64,000 nucleotides of DNA from Rhodosorus marinus (Eukaryota > Rhodophyta > Stylonematophyceae > Stylonematales > Stylonemataceae): assembly GCA_029953675.1 (NCBI GenBank), contig JAMWBK010000007.1, positions 62,001 to 126,000 on the forward strand, in the 5' to 3' direction. The translations under genes and the position numbers were made by a program. The stretch's first letter is position 1. Each line of letters starts with the position of its first letter. Below the pieces are notes generated by a model, which did no database searches, was not told where the DNA came from, and worked only from the letters and a program-made list of their open reading frames with translations. Positions 34,519-45,433 of this stretch are shown here, one piece after another.

Positions 34519-37500
34519 CTTTACTAGCATAGCCTGAAGCGCTACGCAAGGCGTGAAGATGAACTAATAACTAGGGAGGGAAGCATGCAACCCCAGGCGC
34601 CGATGGCGCGCCTCGGAAAGCATGTCGCTGGAATATCGCCAAAGGGAGACACTTAAACGCCTCAAGAGCGCCAAATATGCAGTAGGATGCTCAGCAAAAC
34701 ATTTCCGCAACCACTCTAAACCCGACTTATCGACGTGACCAAAGCTTTCCACAATGAATGGCTGGAACCGGTGAGAGCGACCCTCAGCGCAAGGCAGACT
34801 GGCCATGCTCTCAGCATACCGTCGTTCCTTAACTCTTCGAAGGGCTGAAGCCGCGGCCCCCCAGCGGCGGGCGGCTGCGGTGAGGTGGGCGCTGGCCACG
34901 GGGCAGGTAATCGCAAGGTCCACATATGTTGAGCGTCTGGCAGCAGCGTCGGAGACGAGGAGATCGGCGATACAACGGGGCGGTGCAGAGTCCGAGATGG
35001 ATCTGGGCAGTTCCGACTCAACCTCAACCGTATGCCCTATCCGAGTCAAAAATTCGCTGAGGATGTACTTGAGGCGAGTGTGACGCCTCGTACGGAGACC
35101 TCGCAACAGTCCGCAGGAACCCAGGAAGTGGTAGCCACAAGCGTCAATCCGGCTCTCACATCCCTGACAAAAAGACGGCCGATTAGAGTGCCACGGAGCC
35201 TGTGGCAAACCGAGATAGATCCGTGCGGCAGAACGGAACTGGAAAGCATCGAGACGATGACTCAATGACGACGGTAGAGTGGTTAACCACAAGTGCGAGG
35301 TGGCCTCCCATGCCGCGGAGACGAGCGGCAGTGGTAGGCGGCGTGAGAGGAGAATTGAGCATGACTGTGTGAGCGGCACTGTGTTGGCCCCAGGTGAGGC
35401 TATGTTGAATCACATCAGTGCGGGAGCTCCACAATCGGCTCAAACCCGGGTAGTCTGCAACAGGGGACCCGGGGCTAGCCTCTCCGTCATCGGCAAGAAC
35501 TCGGTCGAGGGGACAATCCTCAATCGCTTCAGCTCGTCCCCATAACAGCTCCCTCCAGGAACGAAAGCGGGACCGATTTGCGTCCGGCACGGCGTTGCAC
35601 CTCCTGAACGCGTGTTGAAGACCATCATAAATTGTCAAAAGCGGGGGCGGCAGGGTCACTGGATCCTCGTTGGTCAAAGCTCGAGCCAAGAGGCAGGCAC
35701 TTCGCATCTGGAAGGTCACCAACGCTCGCAGCGCGGTAGCCCAGCAGGCAACCGCCGCTGGCGAGCATACAAGCCCACGGTCTGCGACGCCGAATCCCCC
35801 TAATCGCAACGGTAGAGCGATCTGTGCACGAATTAAGTCCCTGTCGGGAGCAGCTTCAAGATCGAGGGGCTCATCCAAGAGCGTTCCCCAGTGTTGCAGG
35901 GTCATTTCGTCGGCTTTAGCCGCGATCCACGAGCCCCACGCTGGAGGCAGGCTGCGCAACCAGTAGTTGAGTCTGGGACCGGCACAAAAGCGGGAAAGCA
36001 AGCAGGCCGATTGCAGCATGCTGTCGGGTAGGTGCTCAATGGCGTCGGTGAGTTGCTTGTGCCGTGCCAAAACTCGCTCGCAGGATGCTTGGACAAAGTT
36101 GTCAGTCCCCAATCCGACGCCGTGGTGTTCGAACCCTTCACGTTCGCTGATTAGTCGCAGAGTGGGTGGCAGAGAGTTCAGCGACACGTCCCTCGGGGAG
36201 AGAAAGCGACATTTTTCTGTTTCCACAGTCAAACCGACGCGACGTGCAATCGCTTCGATCGCGGTCAGTCCCCTAGCCAGGGTGTCAGGGGTGCCCAGCA
36301 ATGTTACGTCATCGTGGTACGCGCAGATTCGAAGATCCGAGACCTCAGTCGAAAGACGTAAAAGTACGAGCTGTAGGGCACAGGCATGAAGAAGAGGTCC
36401 GCAAGGGTCGCCTTGTTGGACGCCAGTATGTGCTTGAAAAACAGTGCCCTCCGTTGTCAAGTAGGGGAGGCTCTCCCCTCCGTAAATACCCGATAGAAAC
36501 GGCCACGCCTCCGGAAACACACGTCGGAGCACCTCTAGCGCATGCGTCCGCGACACGCTGTTGAATGCGTTCCGGAAATCAACCACCAAGACTCCCCACT
36601 CCGGCCTACTGGCGCGTTCTAGCTCGATCCCATGGGTGATCAGTTCACAACCCCCAGAGAATCCCACCCCGACTTGCAAGGGCGCCATAAAAGCTGTGAC
36701 GCGCTGGCGAAGGCGCTGGCATAGCCACCTCCCGGCTAACTTCCGTAGGCTCTCCACCATCCCGATCGGCCGGAGACGCGGGTGGGCCGGCTGGTGGTCA
36801 GGTTTCGTGAGCAAGCAAAGCTGTGCCTGCCGGAGATGTTCCCATGGCGCACCCGATACGCCCTGGAACAACTTGTTAAGGATCCTCAGAAGCGCGCTCT
36901 TGCCAGGCTGGCTCAGGGCCTGCAATAGCTCTGTTCTTAGTCCGGAGGGTCCGGGACAGCGTCCCCGACGCGAGGTACGAAGCAAATCCTCCAGGTCAGA
37001 CTCACTGAGCGTCAGATCGATGCGAAACCTGGCCAACTCCGGACGGTCCAAGAATACCTCGAATTCAGGGGACAAATCCACGTCGGACTCAGGGAACAAA
37101 GACGACACCGTCTGGGCGAGACTATCATCGTAGGGGAGGACAGGCGCCTGGCCCTCCAAAACCCGCGCCGCTCGACTTAAATCGCCCACTGCTACCAATT
37201 TCTGTACTCGAGCCGGCACGGGCGACACTGTGCCATGCCGAGTCCGACGGGCGGATGGTGCTGACGACGCCAAATAGCTGCGCTGTAGTACTTCGAAGTC
37301 TCCCTTCAAGAACAGGGCCAGTCGGTCTCGTACTCGCCATCTGCGCTCCGATGTGTGAATGGGGGCCAGAATCAGGCGCGGCATGACCCCCAGAAAAACC
37401 CAAATGACTGTGTCCCGAATGTTGCGAGCCAGGCTCGTGAAGATGAAATCGAGAATGGTTCCAGCTACTAGAAGGTCTCCACGAGGAAGGACGACTGGGG

Positions 37501-37685
37501 GAATGCCCCCACGGAGGGGAAGCGAGCCTCCTTCCAAAGAAATCCACCGCCGGAGCCAACTCCGAAAACGCGTACGCCAAATGCCCCAGTCTCCGCCCTC
37601 CTTCAGGACATAAGACTGTAGATCCATAGGCTGCGACCTCGCAGCCGTGCCTGGAGCGCTAGTCGTGCTTCTCCCCCTTAGACCC
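34519..37685 (-). mobile_element. Family A non-LTR retrotransposon, copy A5 (best-preserved ORF2)
   Basis: Minus-strand, 5'-truncated element carrying only the last bases of ORF1, the complete ORF2 and the 3' tail with the family hairpin. The 5' end at about 37,685 abuts an oppositely oriented family A 3' fragment (37,686-38,229), with GACCCGGGTC at the joint. Confidence 0.88.
34564..37627 (-). pseudogene. Family A ORF2, one 2-bp deletion from intact
   Basis: ATG complement 37,625-37,627 (MDLQSYVLKEGGDWGIW). Open for about 770 codons; a 2-base deletion near 35,308 (CTCTCG in A2 is CTCG here) moves the last quarter to another frame, which is open to the stop at 34,564. Corrected length would be 1,021 residues. 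Domains: N-terminal region (1-220, unknown), RT (about 225-520) with GPSGLRTELLQ, RPIGMVESLRKLAGRW, VVDFRNAFNSVSR, GVQQGDPCGPLLHACALQL and AYHDDVTLLG; thumb (520-760); zinc knuckle CQGC...H...C (about 825-845); nuclease IADLLV, YVDLAI and KERRYAE. The catalytic lysine of R2-type nucleases may be the K in KERRY. No APE domain. Confidence 0.9.
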
Positions 37686-38229
37686 GGGTCACCGTCTGGA
37701 TGCCTTCCAGTTTCGCTCCGCCGCACGGATTTACCTGGGTTTCCCACAAGCTCCTAGGCACTCTAATCGGCCGTCTTTCTGTCAGGGATGTGAGAGTCGG
37801 ATCGATTCTTGTGGTTACCACTTCTTAGGTTCACGCGGACTGTTAAGAGGTCTTTGTACGAGGCGTCACACTCGCTTCAAGTAGATTCTCAGCGAATGTT
37901 TGACTCGGGTAGGGCATACCGTTGAGGTGGAATCGGAACTACAAAGATCGGTCTCGGATAGGGCACCGCCCCGCTGTACCGCAGATCTCCTCGTCTCCGA
38001 TGCTGCCGCCAGACGCTCAGCATATGTTGACCTCGCGATTACATGCCCTGTGGCAAGCGCCCATCTCAAGGCTGATGCCCGCCGCCGGGAGCAGCTGCTT
38101 CGGCTCTTCGCCGCGTGAAGGAACGACGGTATGCTGAGAGTATGGCCACGCTGGGTTTGCACGCTTCCCTATCTAGTTCTTAGTTCCCTTCACGGTTTGC
38201 GTAGCGTTTTAGGCTATGCTAATAAAGCC
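37686..38229 (+). mobile_element. Family A 3' fragment (A6)
   Basis: Plus-strand 3' 540 bases of family A: it starts at the segment HRLDAFQF of ORF2, includes the zinc knuckle and nuclease motifs (37,900-38,060), then jumps to the final codons near 38,150 (internal deletion of about 160 bases) and the hairpin GCGTAGC...GCTATGC (38,200-38,220). Confidence 0.85.
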
Positions 38230-38496
38230 TAAAGCATTTGGCTCTGTTCATAGCGTTTTACGCTTTTTACACTTTTTTACTTGTGTTTAGCACTGGTTTT
38301 TCTTTTCCATGGGATAACCCTCCAGGTGGTAGTGCCGCCCCCTTGGCTGGTAGGTAGTGCCGAATAGAGGCTACGGAGTTGAGGGGGAGCTAGTGGGGAG
38401 CGGAGTGTGAGTTGGTGACCTGAACCGCTATCAGCCTATGCTCTTCACGCTTCACAACTACAAAGTCAGTTTTTAATACAATCCAAAAGCCTTATT
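38230..38496. other. Intergenic
   Basis: Downstream of A6 and of the protease-Hint gene (3' flank). No gene seen. Confidence 0.4.
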
Positions 38497-40751
38497 TCAC
38501 TGGACCCAACTGGATGCGGTAGCGGCAACGTTTCTGACGATGGATGGGGGATCGCTGTACAGCATCGATCCTAAAGGTTCCGCAATTCCGAGTCTGTATA
38601 GGGTTCGTGGTATGAACAGGAGCAAGTTCCCTAGGATCGGATGGACGGTCTCAGTGAAGGTGGACGCGAGGACGTCGTCTACAACAATAGTCTCTTCCAG
38701 CGTATGCGGATTGTAGAGCCCTTGTCGAGTGACCCGTGTGAGTTTCTTCACCACCACAATCTCTCCGTCACCCAGTCGTACCCGATCTCCCTCAACAACC
38801 AGGCGTGCCGGCTTCACTCCGCCGTCTACAATGAGGTAGTGACTTGGAGATAGCTCAATCGTGGCCTTCCCGACTTCCACCTTGATAAACTCAGTCACGA
38901 TCTCCGCGTCTCTATGACCAAAGGCATAGACATCACTGTATGATCCGTTAGACACCAGTACGCGGTCCCCAGCCTTCAACTCGCTCATCGTCTTGTTGGA
39001 ATTGTCCTCAAGTTCAACCCTAGCGGCGCCTGGGAAGCATGCGGCGACCACGGGAATAGGGGGTGGATTGGAGACGTCTGGTGATTCACTCGGAGACGGT
39101 TCGGGTATTTCTGTGAAGAAGATCGGTTCGGTGGGCGTCGGAGTTCCCTCCGGAGCCGCCGTTGCCGTCTCAGCTGCCTCTGGCGTGCTTGTCGCGGTTT
39201 CTTCTGGGGCGCTTGTCGCCGTCTCCTCCGGCGCGCTCGTCGCCGTCTCTTCTGGTACGCTCGTCACCGTGACTTCTGGTACGCTCGTCACCGTGACTTC
39301 TGGTACGCTCGTCGCCGTCTCTTCTGGTATGCTCGTCGCCGTCTCCTCCGGTACGCTTGTTGCCGTCACCTCTGGTACGCTTGTTGCCGTCACCTCTGGT
39401 ACGCTCGTCGCCGTCTCCACTGGTACGCTCGTCGCCGTCTCCACTGGTACGCTCGTAGCTGTCTCCCCTGGTGCGCTCGTCGCTGTCTCCTCTGGTACCC
39501 TTGTCGCCGTCTCCTCTGGTACCCTTGTCGCCGTCTCCTCTGGTACCCTTGTTGGTGTCCCCTCTGGTACCCTTGTTGGTGTCCCCTCTGCAGGTTCTGT
39601 TGACGTGGAATCTGTCGAAGGAAGCGCGGATGGCGTTGGCAGAGTTGTTGGTGGAGTTGCTGGCGGAGGTGTTGGCGGAGGTGTTGGCGGAGGTGTTGGC
39701 AGAGGTGTTGGCGGAGATGTTGGCGGAGATGTTGGCGGAGGTGTTGGTGGTGCTGGCGACGGCGTTGGTGGGGGCCGCGATGGTGTTGGTGGTGCTGGCG
39801 ATGGTGTCGGTTGAAGCGTATCTGATACCTCGGGAATCAAACTCTGAAGCCAAATTCTATTGGTTTCGTGGTACATGTTCGCGTACACATCCTCTCCACT
39901 TCCATCACATCCTAGTTAGCCAACAACGAGGTACGTAAGCCACAGACTTGTGCGACCGGTGCTCAGCGAATATACTTACCAATGCCTCCAGTAAACTTTC
40001 CAAAGCTTAAGATTCCAATAGCTCGGTCATCTCGGGGCGTCTCTCCCTCCATGATCAGCGGACTGCCGCTGTCCCCATAACAAGTGACGGTGTTCAGCTC
40101 AGTGTTCATCGACGACGAGCAGATCAGCGTGGATGGGTCCTGAACCGGTATGAACCGAGGAAGTTCCCGCAGGAACTGACAGTTTTCCCATGAAATCGAC
40201 TGGGAATCGTAGCGGCGTAGCTTCCCGTCAACCTCCAGATGCTGCAAGCCAGTGTTGTTGTCGACGCCAAAGCCTATGGAGGTGGTTTGACCGCCGTATT
40301 CTGGTTCATCGTAACTGATTCGCAGGGCTGGAACGTCAAAGATCTGCTCGAAGAGTCTGAGAACCGCCAGATCAGATGCTACGTTCTCGTCGCGATTGAA
40401 TCCCGGATGCACGTGGACTGCGTGGACAGGCGAACAGAACCCCGGGTTGACGTTCTTGACCACTGTCCCAGCGCACGCTTGGACCTCATCGAGAGAAGTA
40501 AAATCCGCACAGTGAGCGACGGTCAAGACCGTGTCGGGACCCACGAGAACACCTGAGCATTTTACAAATCCGGATTCTGATATGTAAACCATGTACGGAT
40601 ACCTCGAGGCATCAGTCACCACGTCCCCGTCAATGATTCTCTGAGCCGTTTTGGTCCGCACTCGCTCTACAGGAAGCCCATAAACATGAGTAACAGTTAG
40701 TAAAATATACAGCAAAGCAGCCGCACCGCTGCTCGTCAAATAATGCCTCAT
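38497..40751 (-). CDS. Secreted trypsin-fold serine protease fused to a Hedgehog-type Hint domain
   Basis: Two exons (40,751-39,980 and 39,911-38,497; 68-bp GT-AG intron) encode 728 residues. Signal peptide 1-25; an activation site after Arg38 gives a mature N-terminus IIDGD. Chymotrypsin fold with the triad His80 (TVAHC), Asp127 (SDLAVL) and Ser228 (CYGDSGSP). The S1-floor position (chymotrypsin 189) is Val222, so trypsin-like Lys/Arg cleavage is unlikely. The intron falls in the last strand; joining restores the family's C-terminal helix (NRIWLQSLI). Residues about 285-545 are a Pro/Thr stalk, including some 20 copies of an 8-residue ETATSVPE-type repeat. From Cys549 (ACFPGAARV) to about 700 is a Hint domain with GDRVLVSNG, FGHRD, LSPSHYLIV and LYNPHTLEETIVVDDVLAS, the Hedgehog (Hog) pattern; the usual SCYA after it is STFT. 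Self-cleavage at Cys549 would free the protease-stalk part. Fusion rests on splicing, which fits exactly. Confidence 0.85.
39170..39590. repeat. 24-bp coding minisatellite in the protease-Hint stalk
   Basis: Roughly 17-20 imperfect units of the form GT(C/T)GCCGTCTCCTCTGGTACGCTC-like, in frame with the minus-strand gene (ETATSVPE octapeptide). Opposite-strand open frames here are a by-product of the repeat. Copy number is probably variable between strains. Confidence 0.9.
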
Positions 40752-40753
40752 GG

Positions 40754-40755
<2 letters not shown>

Positions 40756-40784
<29 letters not shown>
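40756..40784. repeat. (CT)n microsatellite
   Basis: About 14 CT repeats just upstream of the protease-Hint start codon, giving (GA)n in the transcript's 5' UTR. It also creates an open run of Arg-Glu codons that should not be taken as an N-terminal extension, because no ATG opens it. Confidence 0.95.
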
Positions 40785-40785
<1 letters not shown>

Positions 40786-40916
40786 CGAAGACAAATCACT
40801 TTTCTGTTCTCTTGGGACCTCCCATGATCAATACCACAACTAAAAACTTCACTTCAAAACCAGACCGTACCTCAGCAGAAGCGTCCGAGCAATATCACTG
40901 CCTTTGAACGCCCTGT

Positions 40917-40923
40917 CCTTATA
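40917..40923 (-). promoter_or_regulatory. Possible TATA box of the protease-Hint gene
   Basis: TATAAGG on the minus strand (within GGGATATAAGGACAGGG), 166 bases upstream of the start codon. Position is plausible for a leader of about 130 bases. No other support. Confidence 0.35.
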
Positions 40924-41166
40924 TCCCACTACGTCGCACCGTGAGCAACCCAGTTTCCCTCTACACTCAAGATCCCAACCGTATCGAAACTTGTCATCAT
41001 TTCATCCTACAGAAAGCACAGCACGTTATGCTGTCAAAATGTGTCTCCTCAATACTCCTGTGTCCCAAGAGCACAGCCCATCCCCAACACCACACCCCCA
41101 ATTCTATCCCTGAGCTAGTATCTCGAAAAAACAGATCGAAAAACTACAGAAAACAAATTATACCCA
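40924..41166. other. Intergenic
   Basis: AT-rich DNA without a supported gene. It forms the 5' flank of the protease gene and ends at the target-site duplication of D3. Confidence 0.4.
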
Positions 41167-41177
41167 ATATCAGGAGA

Positions 41178-41671
41178 TACGTGAGAAACCTTTACCCGTC
41201 GCGGACTTTCAAAATGATGAACGCCGTGTAGCCGACCTGGTGATAACCTGTGACGACAGCCGCCGTACCACATACGTTGATCTTGCTGTTCCCAACCCTC
41301 AAGCTAGTCGTTATCTCCCGGCTGCGGGGGAGCGCCGTGGATCTGCCGCCGCCAGCATGAGACGCCGCAAAGAGATCAAATACGCGGGGGCTTTGTCTTC
41401 CCCTGGTGTTCGTGCTTCGGCACTAGCACATCGCTTGGTACCCCTGATCATTGAGTGCTTTGGGTTCATGGACTCTGTTGGTTCTCGCTGGCTTCGGGAG
41501 TTGTTCCGCGAACGCCCTGACCGTCTTCAATCGTTGTTTACCCGCTTAAGTTTCCTGCTGTGGCGCATGAATGCCGCTTTGATGTTGGAGGCGCGAGTAC
41601 TTCGCCGCGCTTAGTCTTTTTTTCCCCTCGGGGTTTTTTTTTTTTTCAGCCTCCGATTAAACCATTCATTC
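41178..41671 (+). mobile_element. Family D 3' fragment (D3) with 11-bp target-site duplication
   Basis: 5'-truncated copy of D, nearly identical to 33,869-34,360, starting at ACGTGAGAAACC. It is bounded by the direct repeat ATATCAGGAGA (41,167-41,177 and 41,672-41,682). It contains the nuclease half of ORF2 (VADLV at about 41,231) and ends CCATTCATTC, showing an ATTC-type tail. A clean example of target-primed insertion. Confidence 0.92.
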
Positions 41672-41682
41672 ATATCAGGAGA

Positions 41683-42063
41683 AGAGACCCCATTGTCACG
41701 ACATATTCATCAGGTTTTCCTCATCGAACGCCTTTCACGTGTACTTACTTTGTACCCATTTTTTTGCAGACGAACTTGTTCAGTTAGAGAAGGCCTACCC
41801 CAGCGCGCGACTTCAGAACTGTTACCAGCTCTTCTCGTTCCTACGCATCAATTTGAGCGAGCGCCCTCCCTCTAACTGTCGTTCGCTGTAGCTAGGATTT
41901 GCCGTCCTGTCGTGAACGCCTTTCTACCCGATAAATAATCCAAAACAAAATATCAGTTTAGCTCATTTAAGTAAAATAGTGAACTATATTAGGTATCTCG
42001 ACTCAAAAATATACTGTATCCTTAATTTATATTAAGTAAAACTATCTATTTAGAGACTATCCT
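41683..42063. other. Intergenic between D3 and D4
   Basis: AT-rich, no gene seen; a remnant of pre-insertion DNA. Confidence 0.4.
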
Positions 42064-42077
42064 TATGTAATAGGCAC

Positions 42078-43080
42078 AGTGTAATAGACGCAGTGGTTGC
42101 CGCAGAAGAAGAAGTTCCAGTTGATCCTCCTGATGATTCCCAGCGCGCTGGGAGCCGAGCTCAAGCACGCACGGATGCGCTGCAAAATATCCTTTCTTGG
42201 GACTTGCACCGTGCTGCATATGGCCGACTCCTCGCGCAGATGGTCTCATCTTCTCGCGCTCGCGCCCGCCTACGTAGTCTTGGAGGGGTTCTTAGCTCTC
42301 AGTGGCTCATGACCGTACCAGCCTTTCCGCCACTCACACTGTCGGATTTCGAAGTGCGTACTTCACTGCGCTTATACCTCGGCTTACATCAGCCCCCTTG
42401 GCCGTACGAGATGGGTTCGTCGTGCCCTCTCTGCTCTCAGACTGAAGACAACGCAGATTTTGGCGCCCACCTGCTCGCTAGTTGCCCGGCGGTGAAAGGT
42501 GCTCGAACCCGCCGCCACACACGGATCTTGAACCTGTTATACCGGGAACTTCGGCCTATAGTCCGGCAAGCCGGTCTGGAAATCGAACGTGAGAAACCTT
42601 TACCCGTCGCGGACTTTCAAAATGATGAACGCCGTGTAGCCGACCTGGTGATCACCTGTGACGACAGCCGCCGTACCACATACGTTGATCTTGCTGTTCC
42701 TAACCCTCAAGCTAGTCGTTATCTCCCGGCTGCGGGGGAGCGCCGTGGATCTGCCGCCGCCAGCATGAGACGCCGCAAAGAGATCAAATACGCGGGGGCT
42801 TTGTCTTCCCCTGGTGTTCGTGCTTCGGCACTAGCACATCGCTTGGTACCCCTGATCATTGAGTGCTTTGGGTTCATGGACTCTGTTGGTTCTCGCTGGC
42901 TTCGGGAGTTGTTCCGCGAACGCCCTGACCGTCTTCAATCGTTGTTTACCCGCTTAAGTTTCCTGCTGTGGCGCATGAATGCCGCTTTGATGTTGGAGGC
43001 GCGAGTACTTCGCCGCGCTTAGTTTTTTTTCCCCTCGGGGTTTTTTTTTTCAGCCTCCGATTAAACCATTCATTCATTCA
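42078..43080 (+). mobile_element. Family D 3' fragment (D4) with 14-bp target-site duplication
   Basis: 5'-truncated copy almost identical to 33,373-34,360, bounded by TATGTAATAGGCAC (42,064-42,077 and 43,081-43,094). Between the upstream duplication and the first D base (about 42,091) are 13 extra bases (AGTGTAATAGACG) that look like an imperfect second copy of the target. It carries the zinc knuckle (about 42,427-42,485) and nuclease as an open frame of about 309 codons. The tail is ATTCATTCATTC. Confidence 0.93.
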
Positions 43081-43146
43081 TATGTAATAGGCACTAGCTG
43101 GTCTGGTCAGATTCCTAATTAGGAATATATTGCGTGAATTTATATG

Positions 43147-43263
43147 AACGAAAAAAACCCCGAGCGGAAAAAAAAGACTAGGCGCGGCGAACATTGCTCT
43201 CCTCCAACATCAAAGCAGCGCGTTCGTACGCCACAGCAAGAAACTTAAACGGGTAAACAACGA
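43147..43263 (-). mobile_element. Family D 3' scrap (D5)
   Basis: About 115 bases on the minus strand: CCCCGAGCGGAAAA..., the ORF2 stop region, and last codons (CGTTCGTACGCCACAGC). Too short for more detail. Confidence 0.7.
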
Positions 43264-43284
43264 ATGTGTTGAAAGAATTTATTT

Positions 43285-44299
43285 AATCGGAGGCTGAAAG
43301 AAAAAAAAACCGAGGGGAAAATAAAGACTAACCACGGCGAATCTCGCGCCCCTCGCCTGCAACATTAAAGCAGCGTTCGTGTGCCACAGCAAGAAACTTA
43401 AAACGGGTAAACAACGAGGACAGACGGTCTGGGCGTTCGCGGCACAATTCCCGAAGCCAACGAGAACCAACGGAATCCATAAACCCAAACCCCTCAATGA
43501 CCAGAGCTACCAGGCGATGAGCTAGAGCCGAAGCACGAATGCCTGGGAGAGACAAGGCCCCGGCATATTTCAACTCTTGGCGACGTCTCATACAGGCAGC
43601 GGCAAGTCCACGGCGCTCTCCCGCAGCCGGCAAATAGCGACTAGTCTGAGGATTAGGAACAACAAGATCAACGTACGTCGTACGGCGGTTATCGTCACAG
43701 ATCGCGCGGCGCTCATCGTTCTGGTGGTCTGCGACAAGAAGCGCTTCTCACGTTCAATTTCAAGAACGGCTTGCCGTACGATAGGTCGAAGTTCGCGGTA
43801 TAAGAGGTTCAAGATCAGGGTATGTCGTTGGGTTCGGGCGGCTATCGCAGCGGGGCATCTGGCGAGCAGGTGGACGCCAATATCCGCGGTATCTTCGTTC
43901 GTGAGGCTATAGAGGGCACGGCGAACCCATCTCGGAAGGCCACGGCGGCTGATACAAACCAAGGTATAAACGCCTAGAAGTGTGCACTTCGAAATCTGTG
44001 AGTGTGAGTGGCGGAAAGTCGGGGACGCTCATGAGCCACTGAGGTCTAATACACCCTCCAAGACTACACAGGAGGGAGCGATCCCGGGAAGATGAGACCA
44101 TCTGCGCGAGAGGTCGGCCGTAGGCAGCACGGTGCAAGTCCCAAGAGAGGATGTTTTGCAGTGCATCCGAGCGTGCGGAGACGCGACACCCAGATCCCGG
44201 TCTATCATCAGAAGGATCACGAGGTACCTCTGTTTCCCCAGCAACCACAGGATCAAGCGCGGCGCGTACAAGACCGGTGAGCCCTAGGCCAAGTGGCTT
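43285..44299 (-). mobile_element. Older family D fragment (D6) with 10-bp target-site duplication
   Basis: Minus-strand, 5'-truncated D copy bounded by GAATTTATTT (43,275-43,284 and 44,300-44,309). It contains the ORF2 region from ARSDALQNILSWDLHRAAYG to the end, including a nuclease area, with frameshifts near 43,910 and 43,620. More diverged from the full-length D than D3 and D4, but its duplication is still perfect. Confidence 0.85.
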
Positions 44300-44309
44300 G
44301 AATTTATTT

Positions 44310-45433
44310 GTCTGCATGGATTTACGAAAAACGATACTTGTTCCAATGATGTATTCTGTTCACTGAAATCAGTCAATATAAACCTCCAATAAATTTGGAT
44401 ATGCTGCTGATACTCGTCAAAAACAATTGTTTTCGATCTCAATATTCCCTTTTTGCCCAGTAGTCCAATCATATCGTTTAAAATACTACGTCTTTGAATA
44501 TGGCTCTTTAATTTTCAATGCTGGCCGGTAAAGTTAAAAGTTTTATGAATAGATCCCTTGCTGACACTTGAGATCCCGGGCGATGGGCGCTCAGTTTCTC
44601 AAAGGGATTGCGCCGAGCAGAACTGTTGATGGAAGGGGAAGGGTTGAGTGCAGCGCAAGCAGCTGTTAGTGATGAGGGTTTGTCCGGTCTAAAATAAGGG
44701 TAGTAGCTGGTTATGTTTTCCTGACTCAGGTATTACCGTGCCTGACGCGCTGAAAGCTGTTGACAGTGTGTGCTTGTGATTTTTATTGGGTACCAGGCTA
44801 GGAGCCAACTTGGCGGAAACTTGGATGATGTTGGAAGACTGAGCCTCATTCTAAGAGTCGCCCCTGAATTTTCTTCAACCCTGATTAAGCATGCTGGTGA
44901 TTTTAAACTGCGTCTATTGATTTGCTAGAAGACATGACGGCAACGTAAACTTGACAAGCAGATGTGCAATGGGATAGCCCAATCAATGAGAGTCTACGAC
45001 TTCGGCAAGCAAGGAAAAAGGCCTCCTGGCTGTTGAGCTGCGGCTTTTTCCGTCTCCCGTTACTTGCAGTAAAAATCTTTGACGTAGATGTGAAGTCCGA
45101 GTTAATCAATTTTTCTATTATCTGCAGCCGGCGTTGCAGCCCTACCTCCGTGCCGTCTTCTCAGGATTATTGCAGACGTTTTTGAAAGGACGTGCTTGTA
45201 CGAGGTCCTGAGTATCTATTGTCATTGAATTAGGACATCCGAACCCTAAAAATTCGGGCTAAGCTTTCCTGCACAGCAGTTTGGAAATTCATCGCGAAAA
45301 GGCTCAACTCCGTCAAGTATTGGGCAAGAGTGTGGACTCAGTCGGAGGCGTCATACCACAGTCTCGTTCTGTCTATCCCAAGGTCACTTGTTCTCGCTGC
45401 ACTTCCGCCCCGCAAGAGAACACTGAGTGATAC
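44310..45433. other. Intergenic, 1.1 kb
   Basis: No gene or repeat match that I can support. Short open frames on both strands lack start context or similarity. Confidence 0.4.

Noticed and set aside
38993-39853. Long open frames opposite the protease-Hint stalk (about 273 and 227 codons)
   Set aside because: They follow the 24-bp repeat, which is a multiple of three and so keeps other frames open; products are monotonous (LVAVSSGT or ERTRGDGD repeats) and lack domains.
40754-40799. N-terminal extension of the protease (Arg-Glu repeat)
   Set aside because: It is the translated (GA)n microsatellite and begins with GTG, not ATG; the signal peptide starts at the downstream ATG 40,751.
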